Source of the DNA: Crossaster papposus
Taxonomy: Eukaryota; Echinodermata; Asteroidea; Velatida; Solasteridae
Assembly: GCA_037893245.1 (NCBI GenBank)
Contig: JBAIAA010000597.1
Location: 310,001 to 374,000, forward strand
Direction: 5' to 3'
Length of the DNA: 64,000 nucleotides
Shown: positions 20,098 through 31,500 of the stretch, in pieces
Position numbering within the stretch: position 1 is the first letter of the stretch
Layout of the letters: each line of letters starts with the position of its first letter
The notes under the pieces: generated by a model
The model's input: the letters and a program-made list of their open reading frames with translations, nothing else
Told to the model about the DNA's origin: nothing
The model's database searches: none
Made by a program: the position numbers and the translations under genes

Positions 20098-20604
20098 ATG
20101 CCTCACAGGTGCTGTGTACCCCTGTGTTCTAAATCAGGCTACAGAACAGTTGACGGAAGGAAAGTCACATTTCACAAACTACCAGCTCTAAAATTCATCA
20201 GGCGTCAGTGGTTACATGTTATTAAACGGGACCCTGGTAAACATTTCAAAATATCAGAGCACACGAAAGTATGCTCTCTTCATTTTAAAGATACTGAATT
20301 CCTGAAAGACACATGTAGAACAAAGAACACACTGCTACCATATGCTGTACCCTCGATTTTTGCATGTACCAAGACACCAGCTACAAAGGAATCAAAGCGG
20401 AGACCTCCTAGACACCGTCCTGACTTTGCAGATAAAACAACCGTAGAGAAATCAAACGATGAAGAAGCTAAAGAAGTAACACCGGAGACTATTTTGCAGA
20501 AAAAAAAAGTTAAATTGAAAGACCAAATCTTGAAGTTAAATGAGGTTATTTCTGAAACAAAGAAAACACTTGAAAGGTTAGAAAAAATGTGCAAGAAGAA
20601 CTGA
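20098..20604 (+). CDS. THAP zinc-finger protein segment of a DNA transposase
   Basis: 168 residues starting MPHRCCVPLC. The THAP domain spans about residues 1-90 and has the C-x4-C...C-x2-H zinc ligands (CVPLC and VCSLHF), the conserved tryptophan of RRQWLHVI and the closing AVPSIF box, matching the AVPTIF of the family. A basic region and a predicted coiled coil (about 125-168, KLKDQILKLNEVISETKKTLERL) follow. THAP fingers bind specific DNA, here presumably the transposon ends. I start at 20098 because THAP domains begin within a few residues of methionine; the frame continues upstream but across a strong splice acceptor ending at 20095. The stop at 20602-20604 follows an A-rich run where the frame slips, so this was probably joined to the catalytic domain downstream. 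Confidence 0.8.
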   Translation: MPHRCCVPLCSKSGYRTVDGRKVTFHKLPALKFIRRQWLHVIKRDPGKHFKISEHTKVCSLHFKDTEFLKDTCRTKNTLLPYAVPSIFACTKTPATKESKRRPPRHRPDFADKTTVEKSNDEEAKEVTPETILQKKKVKLKDQILKLNEVISETKKTLERLEKMCKKN

Positions 20605-20799
20605 ACCAAGCTACAGAAAAGGTTGAGAGTAGTCTGAACTTTAGACTGAACACATTTAAAGATGATGATGCATCAATGGAATTGTATACAGGATTCACAT
20701 ACGCAACATTTAATAATATTTACAGCTTGCTTGACCCAGGACCAAATGGTGAGAACATTGATTGATATGCAAGAAGTAAATACGCCTGTCAAACCATGA

Positions 20800-21651
20800 C
20801 CCAGATCATACTCCGATCTGTCACAGGCACAAAGAAAGGGACCATCCCCAGCTTTGCCTTTCCAAGAACAATTCTTTTTGACTCTTGTTCGCTTGAGGAC
20901 AGGTTTTTCTGAGCTGCATTTAGCACATTTGTTTGGAATTTCATGCAGCACCGTGTCGCGTTACATCATCTCGTGGGTAAATTTCACGTTTCTAAACCTT
21001 GGGAGCTTGAATATGTGGATAGACCGAGAAACTGTTGATAAAACAATGCCCCAAAGTTTTCAGACAAAGTTTCCAAACACCCGTGTCATCATAGACTGCA
21101 CTGAAATTAAAACTGAAACCCCACCAACACTTGTCCTGAACAGTGAAATGTTTTCACAGTATAAAAATGCATGTACAGTGAAAGGACTTGTTGGAATATC
21201 CCCATCAGGAGCAGTGACATTCGCAAGTAAACTTTACACCGGCTCCATATCAGACCGAAAGATTACAGACGAAAGTGGTCTGCTGAAGATGGATTTTAAT
21301 GACAATGATGTTGTGATGGCGGACAAGGGATTTCTTATAGATGATCTGTTATCTGAAAAGGTGGAAGCAACAAATGTGAGACTGAACATTCCTCCATTTC
21401 TGGAGAAAAGGGGTCAGTTTTCTGAAGAGGATGTTTTGGCAACTCAAGAGATTGCTGCAGAAAAAATCCACGTGGAACGTGCCATCAACAAAATCAAGAA
21501 CTTTCATATTTTTGATACACCAGTGCCTATAAACATGGCAGGCTCCATCAATCAGATTTGGTCTGTGTGTGCTGCACTTACAAACTTTCAAAGCACACTC
21601 CTCTCTGACCACCCAGTGTTTATAATAGACAATGCTAATCAAGTGTTGTAA
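20800..21651 (+). pseudogene. DDE_Tnp_4 transposase catalytic domain
   Basis: About 283 codons are open to TAA at 21649-21651. A helix-turn-helix (GFSELHLAHLFGISCSTVSR, HTH_Tnp_4 style) precedes the catalytic fold. The three acidic residues of the DDE triad are visible: Asp in VIIDCTEIKTE, Asp in VMADKGF and Glu in HVERAINKIKNF. The motifs GLVGISPSGAVTF, YTGSISDR and LNIPPFL are typical of this transposase group. The domain cuts and rejoins DNA at transposon ends. A Met at 20854 exists but sits inside the conserved region, so it is not the true start; the frame is closed upstream by TGA at 20797-20799. The catalytic domain itself looks intact, and the damage is in the linker to the THAP part. 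Confidence 0.85.
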
Positions 21652-21884
21652 AACATGCATACGTGTGTAAAGAGATTTGTTCTGGCACAATGTCAGATCA
21701 CATATTTTCTAACTGCAAGTTAGTTTTGACTGTTCACAGGATGATCCTAACTGTTAAATGGGTGAATGGGACTTTTTGAGCCCCTGCATGAATGGGAGCA
21801 ACAACGAATGTCATGTGATGTGAGTTCCACCAATCAAATGACAAGGATCTGTATTAGTCAGGCAGATGGTGGAAAAAAAAATTC
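21652..21884. other. Probable 3' flank of the THAP transposon
   Basis: No further coding sequence. I looked for an inverted copy of upstream sequence here and did not find one. Confidence 0.4.
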
Positions 21885-22084
21885 ACTTAAATGGCATGGA
21901 ATTTGGCACGCAATCATAGTATGTCATGAGAAAAATATTTGGCTGAAGGGCTGTTGCAATTTGTCCTTTAAAAAAATATAGGTAGGATAACAAGCAATTT
22001 TTAAAATGGCTACCATTGCACGTTATTCTACCTATATTTGTCAAAGGTCAAATCTGTGATGGCCCAAAGCCAAATATCTCATGA
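21885..22084 (+). mobile_element. Palindromic MITE-like element, copy 2, truncated by the satellite
   Basis: Same family as 388-612 in opposite orientation. The left arm (GGAATTTGGCACGCAATCAT, TCATGAGAAAAATATTTGG) is complete; the right arm pairs back from the centre (CCTATATTTGTCAAAGGTC, GGCCCAAAGCCAAATATCTC) and stops at CTCATGA, where satellite sequence begins. About 35-40 bases expected at the outer end of the right arm are missing. Confidence 0.6.
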
Positions 22085-22586
22085 GTAGAGTGGCCATATT
22101 TTTTTTACTGGAAATCAAAGATTAAGACTCCTAGAACAATTTTCTTTTCAAATTTATAGGGGTTGACCGAATGAATTTTTTTTATACTCCTCTCCGCACA
22201 AACCACCCCTAAACTGGTGGCCCAACTCTGGGCCCAGGTATCAATGTAGCCCCCCCGCCTCTATGCGAAATAGACCCTGGTATTGGTCTTTTCTGTGAAC
22301 GAAATCCCCCGAGTTGGAAGCCACGGGTCACCAATTCTTGATTTCCACAATTATTTCTACAATCAGTCCAATGTATAGGCCCCAGGGACCTCTTATTCAA
22401 AATTACCGGAGGGATCACAAAATATTAATGAGCTCGCGCGCAGTCATTTTCACTGATTTAGTCACATGCACCCTTTAATAGCACTTACTGGGGCCTTTGG
22501 TAAGAAAAATGGGACTCAAAACAATGACAATTTACCTAAAATACAGTAACCACTTCAAAAAAATAAATGCGGTGGACTTGCTGTTC

Positions 22587-22635
22587 TAAAATGGCGCGTA
22601 AAATGGCGCGCTACAGTTTAGTGCGCCGCCATCTT
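22587..22635 (+). promoter_or_regulatory. Conserved motif block in each satellite unit (twin TAAAATGGCGCG and YY1-like site)
   Basis: TAAAATGGCGCG occurs twice back to back (22587-22598 and 22599-22610), and 22625-22635 read on the minus strand is AAGATGGCGGC, a match to the YY1 consensus AANATGGCGGC. The arms TGGCGCGCTA and GTGCGCCGCCA are also partly inverted. The block appears unchanged in every unit I read. Binding is inference only. Confidence 0.5.
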
Positions 22636-22703
22636 TGATTCATATAGGTTCTACTACACTAAATACGGCGCTCATTGTAACCAACACAAAAATTGAAAGA
22701 AAG

Positions 22704-22719
22704 AGCGCCGCCTGGTGAC
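22704..22719 (+). promoter_or_regulatory. CTCF-like motif in each satellite unit
   Basis: AGCGCCGCCTGGTGAC resembles the reverse complement of the bilaterian CTCF core (GGCGCCCCCTNGTGGC), about 13 of 16 positions by eye. It recurs at the tail of every unit. The match is imperfect at two informative places, so this is only a candidate. Confidence 0.25.
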
Positions 22720-22720
22720 G

Positions 22721-23365
22721 CTCATGAGTAGAGTGGCCATATTTTTTTGACTGGAAATCAAAGATTAAGACTCCTAGAACAATTTTCTTTTCAAATTTAT
22801 AGGGGTTGACCGAATGAATTTTTTTTATACTCCTCTCCGAACAAACCACCCCTAAACTGGTGGCCCAGCTCTGGGCCCAGGTATCAATGTAGCCCCCCGC
22901 CTCTATGCGAAATAGACCCTGGTATTGGTCTTTTCTGTGAACGAAATCCCCCGAGTTGGAAGCCACGGGTCACCAATTCTTGATTTCCACAATTATTTCT
23001 ACAATCAGTCCAATGTATAGGCCCCAGGGACCTCTTATTCAAAATTACCGGAGGGATCACAAAATATTAATTAGCTCGCGCGCAGTCATTTTCACTGATT
23101 TAGTCACATGCACCCTTTAATAGCACTTACTGGGGCCTTTGGTAAGAAAAATGGGACTCAAAACAATGACAATTTACCTAAAATACAGTAACCACTTCAA
23201 AAAAAAAATTAATGCGGTGGACTTGCTGTTCTAAAATGGCGCGTAAAATGGCGCGCTACAGTTTAGTGCGCCGCCATCTTTGATTCATATAGGTTCTACT
23301 ACACTAAATACGGCGCTCATTGTAACCAACACAAAAATTGAAAGAAAGAGCGCCGCCTGGTGACG
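22721..23365 (+). repeat. Second satellite unit, B type, edge variant
   Basis: 645 bases, six-C subclass with AATTAGCTCG. It carries CCGAACAAACC where other units have CCGCACAA, another private edge change. Confidence 0.8.
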
Positions 23366-24009
23366 CTCATGAGTAGAGTGGCCATATTTTGTTGACTGGA
23401 AATCAAAGATTAAGACTCCTAGAACAATTTTCTTTTCAAATTTATAGGGGTTGACCGAATGAATTTGTTTTTATACTCCTATCCGCACAAGCCACCCCTA
23501 AACCGGTGGCCCAGCTCTGGGCCCAGGTATCAATGTAGCCCCCCCGCCTCTATGCGAAATAGACCCTGGTATTGGTCTTTTCTGTGAACGAATTCCCCCG
23601 AGTTGGAAGCCACGGGTCACCAATTCTTGATTTCCACAATTATTTCTACAATCAGTCCAATGTATAGGCCCCAGGGACCTCTTATTCAAAATTACCGGAG
23701 GGATCACAAAATATTAATGAGCTCGCGCGCAGTCATTTTCACTGATTTAGTCACATGCACCCTTTAATAGCACTTACTGGGGCCTTTGGTAAGAAAAATG
23801 GGACTCAAAACAATGACAATTTACCTAAAATACAGTAACCACTTCAAAAAAATAAATGCGGTGGACTTGCTGTTCTAAAATGGCGCGTAAAATGGCGCGC
23901 TACAGTTTAGTGCGCCGCCATCTTTGATTCATATAGGTTCTACTACACTAAATACGGCGCTCATTGTAACCAACACAAAAATTAAAAGAAAGAGCGCCGC
24001 CTGGTGACG
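23366..24009 (+). repeat. Representative type A satellite unit
   Basis: 644 bases. Diagnostic bases are TTTGTTGACTGG at the head, AATTTGTTTTTATACTCCTA, AAGCCACCCCTAAACCGG, GAATTC, AATGAGCTCG, seven A before TAAATGCGG, and ATTAAAAG at the tail. It contains one EcoRI site. Confidence 0.9.
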
Positions 24010-24653
24010 CTCATGAGTAGAGTGGCCATATTTTTTTTACTGGAAATCAAAGATTAAGACTCCTAGAACAATTTTCTTTTCAAATTTATAGGGGTTGACC
24101 GAATGAATTTTTTTTTATACTCCTCTCCGCACAAACCACCCCTAAACTGGTGGCCCAGCTCTGGGCCCAGGTATCAATGTAGCCCCCCCGCCTCTATGCG
24201 AAATAGACCCTGGTATTGGTCTTTTCTGTGAACGAAATCCCCCGAGTTGGAAGCCACGGGTCACCAATTCTTGATTTCCACAATTATTTCTACAATCAGT
24301 CCAATGTATAGGCCCCAGGGACCTCTTATTCAAAATTACCGGAGGGATCACAAAATATTAATGAGCTCGCGCGCAGTCATTTTCACTGATTTAGTCACAT
24401 GCACCCTTTAATAGCACTTACTGGGGCCTTTGGTAAGAAAAATGGGACTCAAAACAATGACAATTTACCTAAAATACAGTAACCACTTCAAAAAAATAAA
24501 TGCGGTGGACTTGCTGTTCTAAAATGGCGCGTAAAATGGCGCGCTACAGTTTAGTGCGCCGCCATCTTTGATTCATATAGGTTCTACTACACTAAATACG
24601 GCGCTCATTGTAACCAACACAAAAATTGAAAGAAAGAGCGCCGCCTGGTGACG
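24010..24653 (+). repeat. Representative type B satellite unit (seven-C subclass)
   Basis: 644 bases. Diagnostic bases are a T8 head, a T run in place of TTTGTTTTT, AAACCACCCCTAAACTGG, GAAATC, seven C, and ATTGAAAG at the tail. Seven such B7 units occur, starting 22078, 24010, 29168, 40767, 45278, 51720 and 55585. Confidence 0.85.
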
Positions 24654-27600
24654 CTCATGAGTAGAGTGGCCATATTTTGTTGACTGGAAATCAAAGATTA
24701 AGACTCCTAGAACAATTTTCTTTTCAAATTTATAGGGGTTGACCGAATGAATTTGTTTTTATACTCCTATCCGCACAAGCCACCCCTAAACCGGTGGCCC
24801 AGCTCTGGGCCCAGGTATCAATGTAGCCCCCCCGCCTCTATGCGAAATAGACCCTGGTATTGGTCTTTTCTGTGAACGAATTCCCCCGAGTTGGAAGCCA
24901 CGGGTCACCAATTCTTGATTTCCACAATTATTTCTACAATCAGTCCAATGTATAGGCCCCAGGGACCTCTTATTCAAAATTACCGGAGGGATCACAAAAT
25001 ATTAATGAGCTCGCGCGCAGTCATTTTCACTGATTTAGTCACATGCACCCTTTAATAGCACTTACTGGGGCCTTTGGTAAGAAAAATGGGACTCAAAACA
25101 ATGACAATTTACCTAAAATACAGTAACCACTTCAAAAAAATAAATGCGGTGGACTTGCTGTTCTAAAATGGCGCGTAAAATGGCGCGCTACAGTTTAGTG
25201 CGCCGCCATCTTTGATTCATATAGGTTCTACTACACTAAATACGGCGCTCATTGTAACCAACACAAAAATTAAAAGAAAGAGCGCCGCCTGGTGACGCTC
25301 ATGAGTAGAGTGGCCATATTTTTTTGACTGGAAATCAAAGATTAAGACTCCTAGAACAATTTTCTTTTCAAATTTATAGGGGTTGACCGAATGAATTTTT
25401 TTTTATACTCCTCTCCGCACAAACCACCCCTAAACTGGTGGCCCAGCTCTGGGCCCAGGTATCAATGTAGCCCCCCGCCTCTATGCGAAATAGACCCTGG
25501 TATTGGTCTTTTCTGTGAACGAAATCCCCCGAGTTGGAAGCCACGGGTCACCAATTCTTGATTTCCACAATTATTTCTACAATCAGTCCAATGTATAGGC
25601 CCCAGGGACCTCTTATTCAAAATTACCGGAGGGATCACAAAATATTAATTAGCTCGCGCGCAGTCATTTTCACTGATTTAGTCACATGCACCCTTTAATA
25701 GCACTTACTGGGGCCTTTGGTAAGAAAAATGGGACTCAAAACAATGACAATTTACCTAAAATACAGTAACCACTTCAAAAAAAAAATTAATGCGGTGGAC
25801 TTGCTGTTCTAAAATGGCGCGTAAAATGGCGCGCTACAGTTTAGTGCGCCGCCATCTTTGATTCATATAGGTTCTACTACACTAAATACGGCGCTCATTG
25901 TAACCAACACAAAAATTGAAAGAAAGAGCGCCGCCTGGTGACGCTCATGAGTAGAGTGGCCATATTTTGTTGACTGGAAATCAAAGATTAAGACTCCTAG
26001 AACAATTTTCTTTTCAAATTTATAGGGGTTGACCGAATGAATTTGTTTTTATACTCCTATCCGCACAAGCCACCCCTAAACCGGTGGCCCAGCTCTGGGC
26101 CCAGGTATCAATGTAGCCCCCCCGCCTCTATGCGAAATAGACCCTGGTATTGGTCTTTTCTGTGAACGAATTCCCCCGAGTTGGAAGCCACGGGTCACCA
26201 ATTCTTGATTTCCACAATTATTTCTACAATCAGTCCAATGTATAGGCCCCAGGGACCTCTTATTCAAAATTACCGGAGGGATCACAAAATATTAATGAGC
26301 TCGCGCGCAGTCATTTTCACTGATTTAGTCACATGCACCCTTTAATAGCACTTACTGGGGCCTTTGGTAAGAAAAATGGGACTCAAAACAATGACAATTT
26401 ACCTAAAATACAGTAACCACTTCAAAAAAATAAATGCGGTGGACTTGCTGTTCTAAAATGGCGCGTAAAATGGCGCGCTACAGTTTAGTGCGCCGCCATC
26501 TTTGATTCATATAGGTTCTACTACACTAAATACGGCGCTCATTGTAACCAACACAAAAATTAAAAGAAAGAGCGCCGCCTGGTGACGCTCATGAGTAGAG
26601 TGGCCATATTTTTTTGACTGGAAATCAAAGATTAAGACTCCTAGAACAATTTTCTTTTCAAATTTATAGGGGTTGACCGAATGAATTTTTTTTTATACTC
26701 CTCTCCGCACAAACCACCCCTAAACTGGTGGCCCAGCTCTGGGCCCAGGTATCAATGTAGCCCCCCGCCTCTATGCGAAATAGACCCTGGTATTGGTCTT
26801 TTCTGTGAACGAAATCCCCCGAGTTGGAAGCCACGGGTCACCAATTCTTGATTTCCACAATTATTTCTACAATCAGTCCAATGTATAGGCCCCAGGGACC
26901 TCTTATTCAAAATTACCGGAGGGATCACAAAATATTAATTAGCTCGCGCGCAGTCATTTTCACTGATTTAGTCACATGCACCCTTTAATAGCACTTACTG
27001 GGGCCTTTGGTAAGAAAAATGGGACTCAAAACAATGACAATTTACCTAAAATACAGTAACCACTTCAAAAAAAAAATTAATGCGGTGGACTTGCTGTTCT
27101 AAAATGGCGCGTAAAATGGCGCGCTACAGTTTAGTGCGCCGCCATCTTTGATTCATATAGGTTCTACTACACTAAATACGGCGCTCATTGTAACCAACAC
27201 AAAAATTGAAAGAAAGAGCGCCGCCTGGTGACGCTCATGAGTAGAGTGGCCATATTTTGTTGACTGGAAATCAAAGATTAAGACTCCTAGAACAATTTTC
27301 TTTTCAAATTTATAGGGGTTGACCGAATGAATTTGTTTTTATACTCCTATCCGCACAAGCCACCCCTAAACCGGTGGCCCAGCTCTGGGCCCAGGTATCA
27401 ATGTAGCCCCCCCGCCTCTATGCGAAATAGACCCTGGTATTGGTCTTTTCTGTGAACGAATTCCCCCGAGTTGGAAGCCACGGGTCACCAATTCTTGATT
27501 TCCACAATTATTTCTACAATCAGTCCAATGTATAGGCCCCAGGGACCTCTTATTCAAAATTACCGGAGGGATCACAAAATATTAATGAGCTCGCGCGCAG

Positions 27601-28523
27601 TCATTTTCACTGATTTAGTCACATGCACCCTTTAATAGCACTTACTGGGGCCTTTGGTAAGAAAAATGGGACTCAAAACAATGACAATTTACCTAAAATA
27701 CAGTAACCACTTCAAAAAAATAAATGCGGTGGACTTGCTGTTCTAAAATGGCGCGTAAAATGGCGCGCTACAGTTTAGTGCGCCGCCATCTTTGATTCAT
27801 ATAGGTTCTACTACACTAAATACGGCGCTCATTGTAACCAACACAAAAATTAAAAGAAAGAGCGCCGCCTGGTGACGCTCATGAGTAGAGTGGCCATATT
27901 TTTTTGACTGGAAATCAAAGATTAAGACTCCTAGAACAATTTTCTTTTCAAATTTATAGGGGTTGACCGAATGAATTTTTTTTTATACTCCTCTCCGCAC
28001 AAACCACCCCTAAACTGGTGGCCCAGCTCTGGGCCCAGGTATCAATGTAGCCCCCCGCCTCTATGCGAAATAGACCCTGGTATTGGTCTTTTCTGTGAAC
28101 GAAATCCCCCGAGTTGGAAGCCACGGGTCACCAATTCTTGATTTCCACAATTATTTCTACAATCAGTCCAATGTATAGGCCCCAGGGACCTCTTATTCAA
28201 AATTACCGGAGGGATCACAAAATATTAATTAGCTCGCGCGCAGTCATTTTCACTGATTTAGTCACATGCACCCTTTAATAGCACTTACTGGGGCCTTTGG
28301 TAAGAAAAATGGGACTCAAAACAATGACAATTTACCTAAAATACAGTAACCACTTCAAAAAAAAAATTAATGCGGTGGACTTGCTGTTCTAAAATGGCGC
28401 GTAAAATGGCGCGCTACAGTTTAGTGCGCCGCCATCTTTGATTCATATAGGTTCTACTACACTAAATACGGCGCTCATTGTAACCAACACAAAAATTGAA
28501 AGAAAGAGCGCCGCCTGGTGACG
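24654..28523 (+). repeat. Three successive 1290-bp A-B dimers
   Basis: Unit A starts recur at 24654, 25944, 27234 and 28524, exactly 1290 apart. All three B partners are the six-C subclass with AATTAG and a nine-A run, a subclass confined to the first third of the array. Confidence 0.9.
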
Positions 28524-31500
28524 CTCATGAGTAGAGTGGCCATATTTTGTTGACTGGAAATCAAAGATTAAGACTCCTAGAACAATTTTCTTTTCAAATT
28601 TATAGGGGTTGACCGAATGAATTTGTTTTTATACTCCTATCCGCACAAGCCACCCCTAAACCGGTGGCCCAGCTCTGGGCCCAGGTATCAATGTAGCCCC
28701 CCCGCCTCTATGCGAAATAGACCCTGGTATTGGTCTTTTCTGTGAACGAATTCCCCCGAGTTGGAAGCCACGGGTCACCAATTCTTGATTTCCACAATTA
28801 TTTCTACAATCAGTCCAATGTATAGGCCCCAGGGACCTCTTATTCAAAATTACCGGAGGGATCACAAAATATTAATGAGCTCGCGCGCAGTCATTTTCAC
28901 TGATTTAGTCACATGCACCCTTTAATAGCACTTACTGGGGCCTTTGGTAAGAAAAATGGGACTCAAAACAATGACAATTTACCTAAAATACAGTAACCAC
29001 TTCAAAAAAATAAATGCGGTGGACTTGCTGTTCTAAAATGGCGCGTAAAATGGCGCGCTACAGTTTAGTGCGCCGCCATCTTTGATTCATATAGGTTCTA
29101 CTACACTAAATACGGCGCTCATTGTAACCAACACAAAAATTAAAAGAAAGAGCGCCGCCTGGTGACGCTCATGAGTAGAGTGGCCATATTTTTTTTACTG
29201 GAAATCAAAGATTAAGACTCCTAGAACAATTTTCTTTTCAAATTTATAGGGGTTGACCGAATGAATTTTTTTTTATACTCCTCTCCGCACAAACCACCCC
29301 TAAACTGGTGGCCCAGCTCTGGGCCCAGGTATCAATGTAGCCCCCCCGCCTCTATGCGAAATAGACCCTGGTATTGGTCTTTTCTGTGAACGAAATCCCC
29401 CGAGTTGGAAGCCACGGGTCACCAATTCTTGATTTCCACAATTATTTCTACAATCAGTCCAATGTATAGGCCCCAGGGACCTCTTATTCAAAATTACCGG
29501 AGGGATCACAAAATATTAATGAGCTCGCGCGCAGTCATTTTCACTGATTTAGTCACATGCACCCTTTAATAGCACTTACTGGGGCCTTTGGTAAGAAAAA
29601 TGGGACTCAAAACAATGACAATTTACCTAAAATACAGTAACCACTTCAAAAAAATAAATGCGGTGGACTTGCTGTTCTAAAATGGCGCGTAAAATGGCGC
29701 GCTACAGTTTAGTGCGCCGCCATCTTTGATTCATATAGGTTCTACTACACTAAATACGGCGCTCATTGTAACCAACACAAAAATTGAAAGAAAGAGCGCC
29801 GCCTGGTGACGCTCATGAGTAGAGTGGCCATATTTTGTTGACTGGAAATCAAAGATTAAGACTCCTAGAACAATTTTCTTTTCAAATTTATAGGGGTTGA
29901 CCGAATGAATTTGTTTTTATACTCCTATCCGCACAAGCCACCCCTAAACCGGTGGCCCAGCTCTGGGCCCAGGTATCAATGTAGCCCCCCCGCCTCTATG
30001 CGAAATAGACCCTGGTATTGGTCTTTTCTGTGAACGAATTCCCCCGAGTTGGAAGCCACGGGTCACCAATTCTTGATTTCCACAATTATTTCTACAATCA
30101 GTCCAATGTATAGGCCCCAGGGACCTCTTATTCAAAATTACCGGAGGGATCACAAAATATTAATGAGCTCGCGCGCAGTCATTTTCACTGATTTAGTCAC
30201 ATGCACCCTTTAATAGCACTTACTGGGGCCTTTGGTAAGAAAAATGGGACTCAAAACAATGACAATTTACCTAAAATACAGTAACCACTTCAAAAAAATA
30301 AATGCGGTGGACTTGCTGTTCTAAAATGGCGCGTAAAATGGCGCGCTACAGTTTAGTGCGCCGCCATCTTTGATTCATATAGGTTCTACTACACTAAATA
30401 CGGCGCTCATTGTAACCAACACAAAAATTAAAAGAAAGAGCGCCGCCTGGTGACGCTCATGAGTAGAGTGGCCATATTTTTTTGACTGGAAATCAAAGAT
30501 TAAGACTCCTAGAACAATTTTCTTTTCAAATTTATAGGGGTTGACCGAATGAATTTTTTTTTATACTCCTCTCCGCACAAACCACCCCTAAACTGGTGGC
30601 CCAGCTCTGGGCCCAGGTATCAATGTAGCCCCCCGCCTCTATGCGAAATAGACCCTGGTATTGGTCTTTTCTGTGAACGAAATCCCCCGAGTTGGAAGCC
30701 ACGGGTCACCAATTCTTGATTTCCACAATTATTTCTACAATCAGTCCAATGTATAGGCCCCAGGGACCTCTTATTCAAAATTACCGGAGGGATCACAAAA
30801 TATTAATTAGCTCGCGCGCAGTCATTTTCACTGATTTAGTCACATGCACCCTTTAATAGCACTTACTGGGGCCTTTGGTAAGAAAAATGGGACTCAAAAC
30901 AATGACAATTTACCTAAAATACAGTAACCACTTCAAAAAAAAAATTAATGCGGTGGACTTGCTGTTCTAAAATGGCGCGTAAAATGGCGCGCTACAGTTT
31001 AGTGCGCCGCCATCTTTGATTCATATAGGTTCTACTACACTAAATACGGCGCTCATTGTAACCAACACAAAAATTGAAAGAAAGAGCGCCGCCTGGTGAC
31101 GCTCATGAGTAGAGTGGCCATATTTTGTTGACTGGAAATCAAAGATTAAGACTCCTAGAACAATTTTCTTTTCAAATTTATAGGGGTTGACCGAATGAAT
31201 TTGTTTTTATACTCCTATCCGCACAAGCCACCCCTAAACCGGTGGCCCAGCTCTGGGCCCAGGTATCAATGTAGCCCCCCCGCCTCTATGCGAAATAGAC
31301 CCTGGTATTGGTCTTTTCTGTGAACGAATTCCCCCGAGTTGGAAGCCACGGGTCACCAATTCTTGATTTCCACAATTATTTCTACAATCAGTCCAATGTA
31401 TAGGCCCCAGGGACCTCTTATTCAAAATTACCGGAGGGATCACAAAATATTAATGAGCTCGCGCGCAGTCATTTTCACTGATTTAGTCACATGCACCCTT

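Larger units (their letters stand above)
20098..21651 (+). mobile_element. THAP-domain DDE transposon (ISL2EU/Harbinger-like), broken coding core
   Basis: An N-terminal THAP finger protein segment, a coiled coil, a linker and a DDE_Tnp_4-type catalytic domain follow each other, the architecture of ISL2EU (IS4EU) and related cut-and-paste transposons. The coding core has a frame change near 20,583 in an A run, another near 20,760 and a TGA in frame at 20,797-20,799, so the linker between the two domains is damaged while both domains are well preserved. Terminal inverted repeats and target duplications were not found; the true element is larger than the span given. No YqaJ-type nuclease gene, the usual second ISL2EU gene, was seen. 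Confidence 0.8.
22078..22720 (+). repeat. First (edge) satellite unit, B type with private variants
   Basis: 643 bases. It has seven C in the C run like the B7 subclass, but also CCCAACTCTGGG where every other unit has CCCAGCTCTGGG, a private change that fits an array edge escaping homogenisation. Confidence 0.85.

Noticed and set aside
22640-22966. A 108-codon minus-strand ORF across the first two satellite units
   Set aside because: It arises by read-through of satellite sequence at the edge units and has no coding signature.
23595-23619. CENP-B-box-like TTGGAAGCCACGGG in each unit
   Set aside because: It has the TTGGAA and CGGG parts of the CENP-B box but with three extra bases between them and no TTCG at the start, so the essential core NTTCGNNNNANNCGGGN is not met.
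23498-23707. A 69-codon minus-strand ORF that recurs in every A unit and in the seven-C B units
   Set aside because: It recurs because the satellite recurs. The six-C B units (25 of 65) lose the frame by one base with no sign of selection, the residues match no family I know, and no promoter or splice context supports it.
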